Positions 42,465 to 53,535 are shown, counted from the first letter of the stretch. The stretch is DNA of 61,696 nucleotides from Bacillota bacterium (GCA_017889725.1 JAGGAE010000004.1:1-61696), one strand, 5' to 3'. The notes: generated by a model not told the origin, from the letters alone. Program-made: numbers and translations.

Positions 42465-43583
42465 CTATATTGAGACTGCGAGTTTAGCCGCTAATCGGGC
42501 AATAACCTGCGCTGCGTCAGGCTGTCCCATTTTTCTGCTGAACTCGGACATTTTCTTCAACTTTATTCGGTCATTTACCATACGATCAATGACGCCTGCC
42601 AGCTTCTCACCTGTTAATTCGGCATCGCTTATGACAATGGCCGCCCCATGGCTCTCCAGTACCTTTGCATTAAACTCCTGGTGGTTCGCAGCAGCATATG
42701 GGTAGGGAATCAACACCGCAGGAATTCCCCTGACAGTAAGTTCCGCCAATCCAATCGCTCCCGCCCGAAACACCGCGAGATCAGCTGCCGCTAAAGCAAG
42801 CGGCATATTGTACAGATAGGGAATAATTATAATATTACCCGCTTTTTGAATGTCTATACCAGCCTCTTCCAAGTAACCAACCATATTATTATACTCGTTT
42901 TGACCTGTTGCATGCAACACCTGGATATCTTCCCGTCCTGCCAAAAGACGGTAGACCTCGACCATGGCCTTATTGATAGCCCTCGCCCCGCGGCTTCCCC
43001 CGGCAACTAATAACGTTAGCTTATCTTCGACAAGACCTAATTCCTTTAGTCCTTCCTCACGGGATGCCGACAATATATCAGGCCGGACGGGATTACCGGT
43101 TACCACAATCTTATCCCCTTGTTTTCCAAAATGCCGGGCAGCTTCCGGATACCCGACGGCAACCTTTTTAACGAAGCGTGCCAATATCTTATTGGTAACC
43201 CCGGGTATAACATTTTGTTCTTGAATCATAGCGGGAATGCCCAGTAAACAAGCAGCCAGTAAAACAGGGCCGCAGACATATCCCCCGGTCCCAATTACAA
43301 TATCTGGTCGGAAACGCCGAATGACCGAAAAGGATTGTCCTAGCCCTTTTACCGTAGTAAACATCGTTCGAACCGTATCAAAGGAAAGCCGCCGTTCAAA
43401 CCCCCGGCCACTTATACCTTCAAAACGAAAGCCTTCTTTCGGGACAATATCGGCTTCCATACCGTTTTCTGTTCCGACAAACAAAATCTCACTATCTTTA
43501 ACCAAGCTCTGAATAGCCTTTGCAATGGTCACGGCGGGATAAATATGCCCGCCTGTACCTCCGCCCGAAATTATAATTCGCAT
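42465..43583 (-). CDS. murG: UDP-GlcNAc:undecaprenyl-pyrophosphoryl-MurNAc-pentapeptide GlcNAc transferase
   Basis: ISGGGTGGHIYPAVTIAKAI; VAGGSRGARAIN; RAGAIGLAEL. Confidence 0.97.
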   Translation of the reverse strand: MRIIISGGGTGGHIYPAVTIAKAIQSLVKDSEILFVGTENGMEADIVPKEGFRFEGISGRGFERRLSFDTVRTMFTTVKGLGQSFSVIRRFRPDIVIGTGGYVCGPVLLAACLLGIPAMIQEQNVIPGVTNKILARFVKKVAVGYPEAARHFGKQGDKIVVTGNPVRPDILSASREEGLKELGLVEDKLTLLVAGGSRGARAINKAMVEVYRLLAGREDIQVLHATGQNEYNNMVGYLEEAGIDIQKAGNIIIIPYLYNMPLALAAADLAVFRAGAIGLAELTVRGIPAVLIPYPYAAANHQEFNAKVLESHGAAIVISDAELTGEKLAGVIDRMVNDRIKLKKMSEFSRKMGQPDAAQVIARLAAKLAVSI

Positions 43584-43594
43584 AATAAAACTCC

Positions 43595-44698
43595 TTACTT
43601 ATAGTCCACATAACGCGAAATATTCAACAATATCCCCACGCCTGCCAGCATAAAAATTAGCGCCGACCCGCCAAAACTGATAAATGGCAGCGGAATACCC
43701 GTAACCGGCATGGAGGCGGTAACAACCGCGATATTCATCAGCGCCTGAACAATAATCATCGTGGTCAATCCGGTCGCCAGCACACTTCCGAAAATATCCG
43801 GTGCACCTATGGCTGCTTTAAGCCCGCGCCAGGCGAACAGAAAAAAGAGAATAATTACCACCGCGGTGCCGATAAAGCCTAGTTCTTCTCCTAAAATAGC
43901 AAATATAAAATCCGTATGAGGTTCAGGAAGGTACAGAAACTTTTCTCGGCTTCTACCCAGCCCGACACCAAACATCCCGCCGGAACCTATGGCATAAAGG
44001 GATTGAATAATATGATATCCAGTGTCTAACGGATCAGACCAGGGATCACTAAACGCCAATAACCGTTTCAAGCGGTACGGCTCTAAAATAATTGCGGCAA
44101 TAATACCCATAACCCCTGCTGATCCTAAGTAAGCCAAATGGCTGATCTCTGCACCTGCTGTAAACAAAAGAACAAAGATAGTTCCTCCTATCGCCAGCGC
44201 AGTACCCAGGTCAGGCTCTTTCAGAATGAGAGCAAAAACCAGGAGAAGCATGAATAACTGTGGTGCCAATCCTTTTACAAAACTCACTAGTTTACTCTGG
44301 TTCCGCGCTAAACTATCGGCACTGAATAGTACCATACTGAGTTTGGCAATCTCAGACGGCTGTAAATATAACGAACCAAAGCCAAGCCAACGCCTCGCTC
44401 CGTTCACCACTTTCCCCAGACCGGGAATAAGTACCAATACCAATAACAAAAGAGTTGTATAAAGTATAGGCTTTGCCAGCTTACGCCATACATGGTAGTC
44501 GATGTTCATTGTAAACAGCATGGCTAATATCCCAAGTAAAGCCCAAACAAGCTGACGTTTTAGAAAATAAAAACTATCCGAATAATTAACTTGCGCCGAT
44601 ACTGCGCTGGAACTATAGACCATAACAACACCAAGCCCCAACAGGGCGAGCACCGAAAAAAACAAGATAAAGTCGGGAGATTTTGGTTTTGCCGCCAA
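43595..44698 (-). CDS. ftsW: FtsW/RodA/SpoVE family peptidoglycan polymerase
   Basis: YSSSAVSAQVNYSDSFYFLKRQLVWALLG; LPEPHTDFIFAILGEELGFIG; GIPLPFISFGGSAL. Confidence 0.94.
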   Translation of the reverse strand: MAAKPKSPDFILFFSVLALLGLGVVMVYSSSAVSAQVNYSDSFYFLKRQLVWALLGILAMLFTMNIDYHVWRKLAKPILYTTLLLLVLVLIPGLGKVVNGARRWLGFGSLYLQPSEIAKLSMVLFSADSLARNQSKLVSFVKGLAPQLFMLLLVFALILKEPDLGTALAIGGTIFVLLFTAGAEISHLAYLGSAGVMGIIAAIILEPYRLKRLLAFSDPWSDPLDTGYHIIQSLYAIGSGGMFGVGLGRSREKFLYLPEPHTDFIFAILGEELGFIGTAVVIILFFLFAWRGLKAAIGAPDIFGSVLATGLTTMIIVQALMNIAVVTASMPVTGIPLPFISFGGSALIFMLAGVGILLNISRYVDYK

Positions 44699-44711
44699 TC
44701 CCTTTTCCTCC

Positions 44712-46067
44712 TTAACTCAAGCGGTGTACCAGGTCTTTGAACACTTTCCCCCGTTCCTCATAGTTGGCAAACATATCATAACTGGCACAAGCCGGAGACA
44801 GAAGCACCACTTGTGGCGGCTTTGCCAACGAATGCGCCAGGCCAACAGCCGACACCAAATCCTCCGCCTGCTCTACACTGGCCAGTCCGGCCTGTCTCGC
44901 AGCATCAAAAAATCTAGCTCGTGCTTCGCCTATTAAAATTAAATGGTCTACTCTTTCTTGGGCTAACTTCATGAACTCCGACAAGTCCGTGTTTTTATCC
45001 CGTCCACCGGCAATCAGAATGATATGCCCGTCAAAAGCTTCTAATGCTTTAATTGAGGACTCCGGATTGGTAGCCTTTGAATCGTTATAATACCATACCC
45101 CGTTAATTTGCGTTACCGGCTCGATTCGATGCTCAACCCCGGAAAAGTTCCTGAGTACCTGAGCCATTATATCAGAGCCAACTCCCAGGAAAAAAGCACA
45201 TCCGCATGCTGCTAACGCATTTTCAACATTATGCGCGCCTTTTATTGTAACATCTTCAACCGGTAATATTTTTGTAGTATCTCCATTCCAACGTATTGTA
45301 ATGACACCGTCTTTAACATAGATTCCTGACGGTAATTCTACACATCGGCTGAAGAAAACTACTTGAGAGGAAGCCCTCTCAGCCATATGCCGTACAGCGG
45401 CATCATCATAATTTAAAATGAGATAATCCCCCGCTGTTTGATTGGCAAAAATCTTTTCTTTCATTAGCTGATAGTTTGCCATAGTACGGTGACGATCGAT
45501 ATGGTCGGGTGTAAGATTCAATATCGCAGCCACATGCGGCCGAAAATCAATCGCCCCCTCCAACTGAAAACTGGAAATTTCAGCAACTGCCACGCCCTCT
45601 TTACTAACAGGCAAAACTTCCTCCGACAAAGCCCTTCCAATATTTCCGCCCACAACGGTTTCCCGTCCGGCTGCCTTGACTATTTCACCAAGCAACGTTG
45701 TTGTAGTTGTTTTCCCATTGGTCCCCGTGACCGCAACCATAGGTGCCTGGCAAAGCTGATACGCTACTTCAATTTCACTCATGACAGTAACGCCTTGACC
45801 CTTAGCCTGTTCGACCAACGAATTGTAAATAGAAATACCCGGCGACAACACGACGTAATCCACATGATCTAGCAGCGATTCGTCCTGCTTTCCGAGCGCC
45901 AATACTACACCTTTTGCCGTGAGCTGAGCCAAATCCTTTTTTATCTCATCTTGGCATTTGGTATCGCTAAGCGTAACCTCCGCCCCTAATTGTTTCAGAA
46001 TTCCAGCCACAGCAATGCCGCTGATTCCGGCCCCCAGTACAAGTATCTTTCTACCGCTAAATTCCAA
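44712..46067 (-). CDS. murD: UDP-N-acetylmuramoylalanine--D-glutamate ligase
   Basis: VTGTNGKTTTTTLLGEI; NLTPDHIDRH; DSKATNPESSIKAL. Confidence 0.96.
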   Translation of the reverse strand: MEFSGRKILVLGAGISGIAVAGILKQLGAEVTLSDTKCQDEIKKDLAQLTAKGVVLALGKQDESLLDHVDYVVLSPGISIYNSLVEQAKGQGVTVMSEIEVAYQLCQAPMVAVTGTNGKTTTTTLLGEIVKAAGRETVVGGNIGRALSEEVLPVSKEGVAVAEISSFQLEGAIDFRPHVAAILNLTPDHIDRHRTMANYQLMKEKIFANQTAGDYLILNYDDAAVRHMAERASSQVVFFSRCVELPSGIYVKDGVITIRWNGDTTKILPVEDVTIKGAHNVENALAACGCAFFLGVGSDIMAQVLRNFSGVEHRIEPVTQINGVWYYNDSKATNPESSIKALEAFDGHIILIAGGRDKNTDLSEFMKLAQERVDHLILIGEARARFFDAARQAGLASVEQAEDLVSAVGLAHSLAKPPQVVLLSPACASYDMFANYEERGKVFKDLVHRLS

Positions 46068-47040
46068 AGCCTAAACCTCCTTTACCGGCCACCAGCATAA
46101 TAAGAGCCAATGCAGCAAATACAACCCCAGCCAGCCAGAATACTTTAACTACCTTAGTTTCCGACCATCCAGATAACTCAAAGTGATGGTGAATAGGGCT
46201 CATGCGGAATACCCGCTTGCCCGTTGATTTAAATGAAGCCACCTGAATGACAACTGACAGCGCTTCAATGACAAACACTCCACCCACAATAATTAGCAAA
46301 AACTCGGTTTTCGTCATAACCGCCACCGCCGCCAGGGCACCACCAATTGCCAAAGACCCGGTATCGCCCATAAATACTTTTGCCGGGTGAATGTTATACC
46401 TAAGAAAGCCCAGTGCCGCTCCGGCAAGTGCCAAACAAAATATTGCAAGCGGCATTTTATCCACCGCGAGGGAGATCAGCGCATAGGTTGTCGCTGCAAC
46501 AGTAACTGTACCTGCAGCCAGGCCATCCAGACCATCAGTCAAGTTGACCGCATTCGTGGTACTGATAAGCACCAGAAAAATCAGTCCGTAATATAGCGGG
46601 CCAAAATCAAAACTTAGATTGAACACGGGTATCCAAACATCAGTCCCTCGACCTAAATAGGTAATAGCAATATACGTCATTGCCACAGCCATAATAACTT
46701 GGCCCAAAAGTTTCTGCCGGGCTTTGAGACCTAAATTTCGTTTTAGAACAACCTTTATGAAATCATCCAAAAATCCTATTAGACCATGTCCTAATGTAAT
46801 AAATAAGGCCAGCCACACTTCGGTATGTTTTCCGGCAAAGAGGAGCGCCGAAATCGTCAGCGCAGCCAAAATAATGACTCCGCCCATCGTAGGCGTTCCC
46901 GCCTTCGCCTTATGCCTCTGCGGCCCCTCTTCCCGAATACTTTGCCCAAATTTCAGCCTTCTTAAGACCGGAATGACAACCGGACCAAGCGCTATCGCCA
47001 ACAAAAATGCCACTGCGGCTGCATAGTATAAATCTTGCAT
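46057..47040 (-). CDS. mraY: phospho-N-acetylmuramoyl-pentapeptide transferase
   Basis: AGTPTMGGVI; NAVNLTDGLDGLAAG; FMGDTGSLAIGGAL; SPIHHHFELSGW. Confidence 0.97.
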   Translation of the reverse strand: MQDLYYAAAVAFLLAIALGPVVIPVLRRLKFGQSIREEGPQRHKAKAGTPTMGGVIILAALTISALLFAGKHTEVWLALFITLGHGLIGFLDDFIKVVLKRNLGLKARQKLLGQVIMAVAMTYIAITYLGRGTDVWIPVFNLSFDFGPLYYGLIFLVLISTTNAVNLTDGLDGLAAGTVTVAATTYALISLAVDKMPLAIFCLALAGAALGFLRYNIHPAKVFMGDTGSLAIGGALAAVAVMTKTEFLLIIVGGVFVIEALSVVIQVASFKSTGKRVFRMSPIHHHFELSGWSETKVVKVFWLAGVVFAALALIMLVAGKGGLGFGI

Positions 47041-47075
47041 ATTTGTTACCCCTCCGTAATAAGCTACTGCAATAA

Positions 47076-48443
47076 TTAGGACTTAAATATTTCCATTACC
47101 TTCTCCATCCGCATACCTCTTGACCCCTTAAGCAAAACAGTGTCTCCGGGACGCATCAGCTTGCTTAACGCCTCTTTGACTTCTTCATGGTTTTTGCAAG
47201 ACACCGTTACAGCTACCCGGTCCTTCAGCGCTGCATGTGCAATATTTTTCGCCAATTCACCGAGCGTGATCACTACCTGAACGCCTTCCGCCGCTAACTT
47301 TTTACCGATACGTCGATGCGCATCTACCGCCACGTCGCCCAGTTCGAGCATATCACCTAACACCGCTACCTTCCTGCCCTTTGCCACTGTCGAAAGGGTT
47401 TCGATTGCAGCCGTCATAGAAAGTGGACTGGCATTATAAGCATCATTAATAACGGTATAATCCCCTTTTGTTTCAATATGTAAACGCATAGCCCCGGAAA
47501 CGAAATTTTCCAGGCCCAAAGCAATCTCGTTCGGTGTAAGCCCTAATTCCAAACCTGTGGCAATCGCAGCCAGGGCATTGTACACATTATGTTTGCCAAT
47601 CGCATGGAGTTTTACGGTAAACTGCCCGGCCGGATGGACACAATCAAATGTCGTCCCTTCATCAGCAGAATGAATATTAAGCGCTTTTACACAGGCACCA
47701 GCGGTATTTAAACCATAAAAAACGGCTTTTGCCCGCGAAAGAGACGTCATGGAACGAACTAACGGTATATCGGCATTAAGAATCGCAACATCGCCCGTCC
47801 CAAGGCTTTCTATAAGTTCGCCCTTAGCGGCCGCTATATTTTCTACCGTACCCAATAACTCTAGGTGGGTTTCTCCCACGTTCGTAATGATGCCTATAGT
47901 AGGTTTAGCAACATCCGCCAGCCGTTTTATCTCGCCCCGTCCCCGCATACCCATCTCAACAACCGCGGCCTGATGCCGGGTTGTAAACTTCAGTAAAGTC
48001 AACGGCAAACCAATATCGTTATTATAATTGGCCTCGGTTTTTAGCACGCGGTACTTAGCCTCCAACATAGCAGCGACCATGTCTTTTGTGGTAGTTTTGC
48101 CGTTCGATCCCGTAATGGCTATTACCGGAAAACTAAACCGCTGGCGATGAAACGCAGCCAGGTTTTGCAATGCCTGAAGCGTATCCTTCACAGTAAACAA
48201 GGCGACCTTTTCCGAAATACCGGTTACCTCTTTACTGACAATGATACCTCCAGCACCCAATTTGGCTGCTTGTGCGGCAAAGTTGTGACCATCAAAGTTT
48301 TCCCCGATAAGAGCTATAAACAAATTACCCGGCTGTAAGGTCCGGGTATCGGTCGAAATACCATAGAAAGTGTTAACAGAAGCCGTGTTCATCAGCTGTC
48401 CGCCTGTCGCCTCTAACACTTCTCTCATCGTAAATTCAGCCAT
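47076..48443 (-). CDS. murF: UDP-MurNAc-tripeptide--D-Ala-D-Ala ligase
   Basis: ITGSNGKTTTKDMVAAML; NDAYNASPLSM. Confidence 0.96.
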   Translation of the reverse strand: MAEFTMREVLEATGGQLMNTASVNTFYGISTDTRTLQPGNLFIALIGENFDGHNFAAQAAKLGAGGIIVSKEVTGISEKVALFTVKDTLQALQNLAAFHRQRFSFPVIAITGSNGKTTTKDMVAAMLEAKYRVLKTEANYNNDIGLPLTLLKFTTRHQAAVVEMGMRGRGEIKRLADVAKPTIGIITNVGETHLELLGTVENIAAAKGELIESLGTGDVAILNADIPLVRSMTSLSRAKAVFYGLNTAGACVKALNIHSADEGTTFDCVHPAGQFTVKLHAIGKHNVYNALAAIATGLELGLTPNEIALGLENFVSGAMRLHIETKGDYTVINDAYNASPLSMTAAIETLSTVAKGRKVAVLGDMLELGDVAVDAHRRIGKKLAAEGVQVVITLGELAKNIAHAALKDRVAVTVSCKNHEEVKEALSKLMRPGDTVLLKGSRGMRMEKVMEIFKS

Positions 48444-49933
48444 TACCTCATCTCCCCAATAATTTGCCGAGCTATTTCCCGGTCATCAAAATCAATCGTC
48501 TTATCTTTTAGTATTTGATAAGTCTCATGTCCCTTACCGGCAATAATAACGACATCACCTTTCTGTGCGATTGCTATTGCTCTGGCAATGGCTTCTTTCC
48601 GATCAATAATAATCTCATAATCTTTGCCACCAGTTTGCCCTTCATGCAAACCTACTTCAATCTCATGTAAAATTCCTGCCGGCTCTTCAGATCGAGGATT
48701 ATCCGACGTAGCAATCACTACATCCCCATAATCCATTGCCAATTTTCCCATAATAGGTCTTTTAGTCCTGTCACGATCTCCGCCACAGCCAAAAACTACA
48801 ATGATTCGATTATTAGCAATTTGACGGGCGGTTTTTAAAATATTTTCCAGTCCATCAGGAGTGTGTGCGTAATCCACGATTACAGCATAAGGCTGCCCGG
48901 CATCAACCAATTCAAAGCGGCCGGGTACGCTTTTAAAAGATTCCAGCGCTTGTTTTATCGTTTCAACGGCAATCCCTTCCGCCCAAGCTATACCAAAAGC
49001 TGCTAAAACATTATATACGTTGAACACACCTGTAAGTTTTAACTCTAAGGGAACCGTGCCAAATTGCCCTACTACCTTAAACTTCGCTCCGTCTGCTCTA
49101 ACCTGAATATCCTGTGCCAAAAAATCGGCCTGCTGGCGAACCCCATATGTGATATTTCGGGCACAGCTACTCGCCAGCATAACTTTTCCGGCCGCATCAT
49201 CAGCATTTACTACCGCCGCTTTACCCTTTTTAGCCGAGGTATCAGCTACAAGCAGCTTAAATAGTTCAGCTTTTGATTTGCAATAATTGTCAAAAGTAAC
49301 ATGAAAATCCAAATGATCGCGCGTCAAATTCGTAAATCCTGCCACGTCAAACTCGCAGCCAGCTACCCTTCCCAGCGCCAAAGCATGGGAAGAAACTTCC
49401 ATAATGGCATATTCTACTCCTTCCGCCACCATTCCCGCTAATAACGACTGCAATTCAATTACATCCGGTGTTGTATTCTTAACAGGCAGTACCCGGTCAC
49501 CAATCAAACTGTGAATAGTTCCGATCACCCCTGTGCTAAATCCGGCCTTCATTAAGATCGCCCGTACTAAGTGAGTGGTCGTCGTTTTTCCATTAGTCCC
49601 GGTTACACCTATCAAACGCAGTTTGCGGCTTGGATAATCATAAAAATATGGAGCCATAACCTGCACTGCCTTCCGAGTATCCGGCACTTTAATCACTGTT
49701 ACATCCGGTCCGACGCTAACCTCTTTTTCCACCAGCACCGCTGTAGCACCCTTTTGACAAGCGGCGGCAATATAATCATGGCCATCCACCTTAGTGCCGC
49801 TAAAAGCCACAAACAACGCCCCAGGTACCGCAGTACGCGAATCCTGAGTCATTGTCGTAATATGCTGTTCTTTATTCCCCCTCACCTCAGCCTGGGGTAC
49901 CTGCAAGATTAGATCGCATATTGATTTCGACAT
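48443..49933 (-). CDS. murE: UDP-MurNAc-L-Ala-D-Glu--meso-diaminopimelate ligase
   Basis: GVTGTNGKTTTTHLV; TSDNPRSEEPAGI (DNPR motif, meso-DAP type). Confidence 0.96.
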   Translation of the reverse strand: MSKSICDLILQVPQAEVRGNKEQHITTMTQDSRTAVPGALFVAFSGTKVDGHDYIAAACQKGATAVLVEKEVSVGPDVTVIKVPDTRKAVQVMAPYFYDYPSRKLRLIGVTGTNGKTTTTHLVRAILMKAGFSTGVIGTIHSLIGDRVLPVKNTTPDVIELQSLLAGMVAEGVEYAIMEVSSHALALGRVAGCEFDVAGFTNLTRDHLDFHVTFDNYCKSKAELFKLLVADTSAKKGKAAVVNADDAAGKVMLASSCARNITYGVRQQADFLAQDIQVRADGAKFKVVGQFGTVPLELKLTGVFNVYNVLAAFGIAWAEGIAVETIKQALESFKSVPGRFELVDAGQPYAVIVDYAHTPDGLENILKTARQIANNRIIVVFGCGGDRDRTKRPIMGKLAMDYGDVVIATSDNPRSEEPAGILHEIEVGLHEGQTGGKDYEIIIDRKEAIARAIAIAQKGDVVIIAGKGHETYQILKDKTIDFDDREIARQIIGEMR

Positions 49934-49997
49934 ATCCGTTTCCTCCTGGGTATTCTACTTATATTATTACCTTAGTTACCAAAATTAACCGAAATAT

Positions 49998-52103
49998 CTA
50001 CTCATAGAAAACAACCATCGTAGTTCCAGACTGCACCTTGCTCCCGGGAAAGGGATTTTGCCTGATGGCCGCATCCCCGTTTCCAAACGGCTGGAACAAA
50101 AGACCAAGTTCTCCTAATATATCAGCTGCCTCCCGCTTGCTTTTTCCTGTCAAGTCAGGAACGGTAATTTCCCCTTCCGCATAACGCGGTGTAACTGTAT
50201 ACAAAATAACAGTAGAACCGACGGGCACCCTGCTGCCCGGTTTCGGTACTTGATCGGCCACTCGTTCCCCATTTTCCTCAACCCTAACTAGCAGTTGCTG
50301 ACTTTGTAAAAGCTGGGCCGCCTCGCTTGCCAAATAATTATATACAGAAGGAACAATCATATGGGTAGGAGCCGTTTGTTCAGGCCCTGGTGCCACTTCA
50401 GGTACCAACTTTAGGTATTGAAAAATATCTTGAGCCACCGCATTGAAAACCGGCGCGGCAATTACCCCGCCATAATAAGCGCCGATCGGTTCGTCAATAA
50501 CCACCAATATAGCAAATCTTGGATGTTCAACCGGCGCAAAACCAACAAAAGACGCAACATATTTACCGGCAGCATAACCGCCGCTGCCTACCTTCTGGGC
50601 CGTTCCGGTTTTACCGGCAATTCGAAAACCTTCGATATAAGCACCCTTTCCTGTTCCTTGTTCCACAACATTTTCCAAAATTCCTTTTACTTCTTGTGCA
50701 GTTTTCTCATTGAGTACAGTTTCTACTACATCCGGCTGAAAGCTTCGGATGACAGACCCGTCTTTTCCCTTCACTTCCCTCACAATTTGTGGCCGGAGCA
50801 GTTTTCCGTTATTTGCCACCGCACCTGCGGCACAGATAAGCTGAATCGGCGTAACCGCAATACTCTGTCCGATTGACATAGTTGCTATATTAATCGGTGT
50901 GACCTTCTTGGGATCAATTATAATTCCCTTAGCTTCACCAGGCAAATCAATACCGGTTGCCTGACCGAAGCCAAATCCTTTGATGTAGCGGTAAAAGGCT
51001 TCCGCCCCCAACCGCAACCCTACATTCACAAAGCCCACATTACAGGAGTTTTTAACAACCTCGACAAAAGTTTGACTTCCATGCCCACCAGGCTTCCAAC
51101 AATGAATATTGCGCCCTTGCACCTCGACTTCTCCCGGATCAAAAAGACGTTCTTCCGGCGTAACCACCCCGTCGCCCAGCACAGCCGACGTAGTAATAAT
51201 CTTAAACGTTGAGCCTGGCTCATAGGCATTGGAAATAGCGCTATCACGCCAAAGCACAGGCGCATAATCGGCAAAACGGTTCGGATTATAATCCGGTTTA
51301 TTGGCGAGTGCCAAAATTTCTCCCGTATTAGGATCAATCACAATAATGCTTACGGATTTTGCTTTTGTATCCCTTAATACCTTTTCAAGTTCCCGCTCAA
51401 CAATCTGTTGAATCACCAAATCGATTGTCAAGAACACATTCTGCCCGTCAATCGGCGGTACATAGCGGTGGGTAGCATACGGTATTTCCCGGCCTTTTGC
51501 ATCATATTCAATAACGATGCCGCCAGGACGACCCTTAAGATAGCTGTCAAAAGTCAACTCAACGCCGTCAAGGCCTTGGCTATCAATGCCTGTAAACCCC
51601 AAAATATGAGAGGCTAAATTGTCATACGGGTATTGGCGACGCCCCTCCTGGGTCAAACCAATACCCGGTAAATCAAGTTCTTTAATTGCTGCTGCTTCTG
51701 TTTCACTTATTTTGCGCTTAATCCAGGTAAAGGCTTGCCTTCTTTTAAGTTTAAGCGACAGCTTATCAGTATCTAATGCTAAAATAGCAGCCAATTTGGC
51801 TGCTGTTTCGTCGGCTTTAACTATTTCTGCAGGTATTGCGTACACTGACTCGGTGTTCACACTGACCGCAAGTTCCTTGCCATTTCGGTCATATATTATA
51901 CCGCGTTTGGCCTCCACTGGTATTTCTCTTACTCTTTGGTCAGTTGCATTCTCCGTAAGCCAATGACTTTGAAAAAACTGTAGATAGGCCAACCGCCCGA
52001 CAAGACCCACCATTACAATAGCGATAAAAAGAAACAGTACCGTTGCTCGTTTTCTGACTGTGACATGTGAAGCTGACGCCACACACTTCTCCCCCATCAA
52101 CAA
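49998..52103 (-). CDS. PASTA-domain penicillin-binding protein 2 (FtsI/SpoVD)
   Basis: Transpeptidase motifs EPGSTFKIIT, SCN (KNSCNVGFVN), KTGTAQK; two C-terminal PASTA domains. Confidence 0.94.
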   Translation of the reverse strand: MLMGEKCVASASHVTVRKRATVLFLFIAIVMVGLVGRLAYLQFFQSHWLTENATDQRVREIPVEAKRGIIYDRNGKELAVSVNTESVYAIPAEIVKADETAAKLAAILALDTDKLSLKLKRRQAFTWIKRKISETEAAAIKELDLPGIGLTQEGRRQYPYDNLASHILGFTGIDSQGLDGVELTFDSYLKGRPGGIVIEYDAKGREIPYATHRYVPPIDGQNVFLTIDLVIQQIVERELEKVLRDTKAKSVSIIVIDPNTGEILALANKPDYNPNRFADYAPVLWRDSAISNAYEPGSTFKIITTSAVLGDGVVTPEERLFDPGEVEVQGRNIHCWKPGGHGSQTFVEVVKNSCNVGFVNVGLRLGAEAFYRYIKGFGFGQATGIDLPGEAKGIIIDPKKVTPINIATMSIGQSIAVTPIQLICAAGAVANNGKLLRPQIVREVKGKDGSVIRSFQPDVVETVLNEKTAQEVKGILENVVEQGTGKGAYIEGFRIAGKTGTAQKVGSGGYAAGKYVASFVGFAPVEHPRFAILVVIDEPIGAYYGGVIAAPVFNAVAQDIFQYLKLVPEVAPGPEQTAPTHMIVPSVYNYLASEAAQLLQSQQLLVRVEENGERVADQVPKPGSRVPVGSTVILYTVTPRYAEGEITVPDLTGKSKREAADILGELGLLFQPFGNGDAAIRQNPFPGSKVQSGTTMVVFYE

Positions 52104-52109
52104 TCAAAA

Positions 52110-52556
52110 TTAATTTTTTGCACTCACCTGTGCTGCGTTGCTTTTAAGAAGCGCACTAACCATCGGGTTAATGCCCGATCGCAAGTTATTGCTTGGGCTT
52201 GAATCCGCAAAATAGGCCGTAGACGGTCTAACCATGCCTAGTTCTTCCGTGGCAATCTTTGCTATACGCTGAGGTGATTTAAGCTTCGCAATTTCAAGTT
52301 GAAGTAGGTCATTTTCTTTTTCCAGTTTGGCGGCTTCCTTTTTCATCTGCACTAAGTCATATCCAGCCCGTACCATAACTTCGCTATGTATCGTAATCAC
52401 CATAGCCACTGCAATTACCACAGCGACAAACTGTAGGCACCGTTTACGAAACTCAGGATTCGGTCTTGCCGCTACTTTGCGTTTCGGGTTCGCCGGTTTT
52501 ACAGCCTCAGCCGGCATTTCATAGTGAGTCCAAACTTCTTTGCGCTCTACTAACAT
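52110..52556 (-). CDS. ftsL: FtsL-like septum formation protein
   Basis: One TM plus coiled coil between rsmH and the PBP; EELGMVRPS C-terminal pattern. Confidence 0.85.
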   Translation of the reverse strand: MLVERKEVWTHYEMPAEAVKPANPKRKVAARPNPEFRKRCLQFVAVVIAVAMVITIHSEVMVRAGYDLVQMKKEAAKLEKENDLLQLEIAKLKSPQRIAKIATEELGMVRPSTAYFADSSPSNNLRSGINPMVSALLKSNAAQVSAKN

Positions 52557-52599
52557 AGTATTTAACCTCCCTGGAAATTAGAACAACTTACTCTTTTGT

Positions 52600-53532
52600 T
52601 TACAACTTCTCCGCAACCCTCAACCTGGCGCTACGGGAGCGCGGATTTTCCTCAAGCTCAGCCGGCGATGGGGCAACAGGCTTACCTAAAATCTTAACCT
52701 GCGGCGCATGATTACAAACACAAACCGGAAAATCCTTGGGACATACACATCCTTTAGCTAATTCCACGAGTGTCTTTTTCGCGATACGGTCTTCCAGCGA
52801 ATGAAAGGTAATAATACAGATCCGGCCTTTTTCATTTAGCCGTTCAACTACCGCAGTAAACGTATCGCGCAGTATCCCTAGTTCATTATTGACCTCTATA
52901 CGAATGGCCTGAAACGTCCGTTTCGCCGGATGGGGGCCTTCCCTTCTGGCTGCAGCCGGAATCGCCTTTTTTATTGCCTCGGTCAGTTCCGCCGTTGTCT
53001 TTATCGGGCCAGCTTCCCGGGCTTGAGCAATACTGCGGGCAATCCGCTTCGCCCAGCGTTCTTCACCATAGCTAAAAATAATTTCAGCTAGTTTCTCTAC
53101 ACTGTATTCATTAACAACCTGATATGCTGACAATTTTTGTGTGGGATTCATCCTCATATCCAACGGACCATCCTGCATATATGAAAACCCTCGCTCAGCT
53201 ATATCCAACTGATGAGAAGAAACCCCCAAATCGAATACAACGCCATCAACCTTGTCAATCCCCAGCGCATCCAGCACCCGGTTAAAATGTTGAAAATTAC
53301 TATGTACAAGTTCAATCCGGCAAGAGGCTTGCTGAAGTCGTTCTTTTCCAGCGGCCAATGCTGCCGGATCCTGATCAAAACCAATAAACAAAGCCTTTTC
53401 ATTCAGCCGCTGCACAACCCCGGACGCATGTCCGGCACCACCTAACGTGCAGTCGACATAAATTCCATCCAGCTTGGTTACCAATGCATCCAGCGTTTCT
53501 TTATAAAGTACACTTTTATGCTCAAACTCCAT
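52600..53532 (-). CDS. rsmH: 16S rRNA (cytosine(1402)-N(4))-methyltransferase
   Basis: HKSVLYKETLDAL; VDCTLGGAGHASG; FDLGVSSHQLD; GRICIITFHSLEDRI. Confidence 0.97.
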   Translation of the reverse strand: MEFEHKSVLYKETLDALVTKLDGIYVDCTLGGAGHASGVVQRLNEKALFIGFDQDPAALAAGKERLQQASCRIELVHSNFQHFNRVLDALGIDKVDGVVFDLGVSSHQLDIAERGFSYMQDGPLDMRMNPTQKLSAYQVVNEYSVEKLAEIIFSYGEERWAKRIARSIAQAREAGPIKTTAELTEAIKKAIPAAARREGPHPAKRTFQAIRIEVNNELGILRDTFTAVVERLNEKGRICIITFHSLEDRIAKKTLVELAKGCVCPKDFPVCVCNHAPQVKILGKPVAPSPAELEENPRSRSARLRVAEKL

Positions 53533-53535
53533 TAC

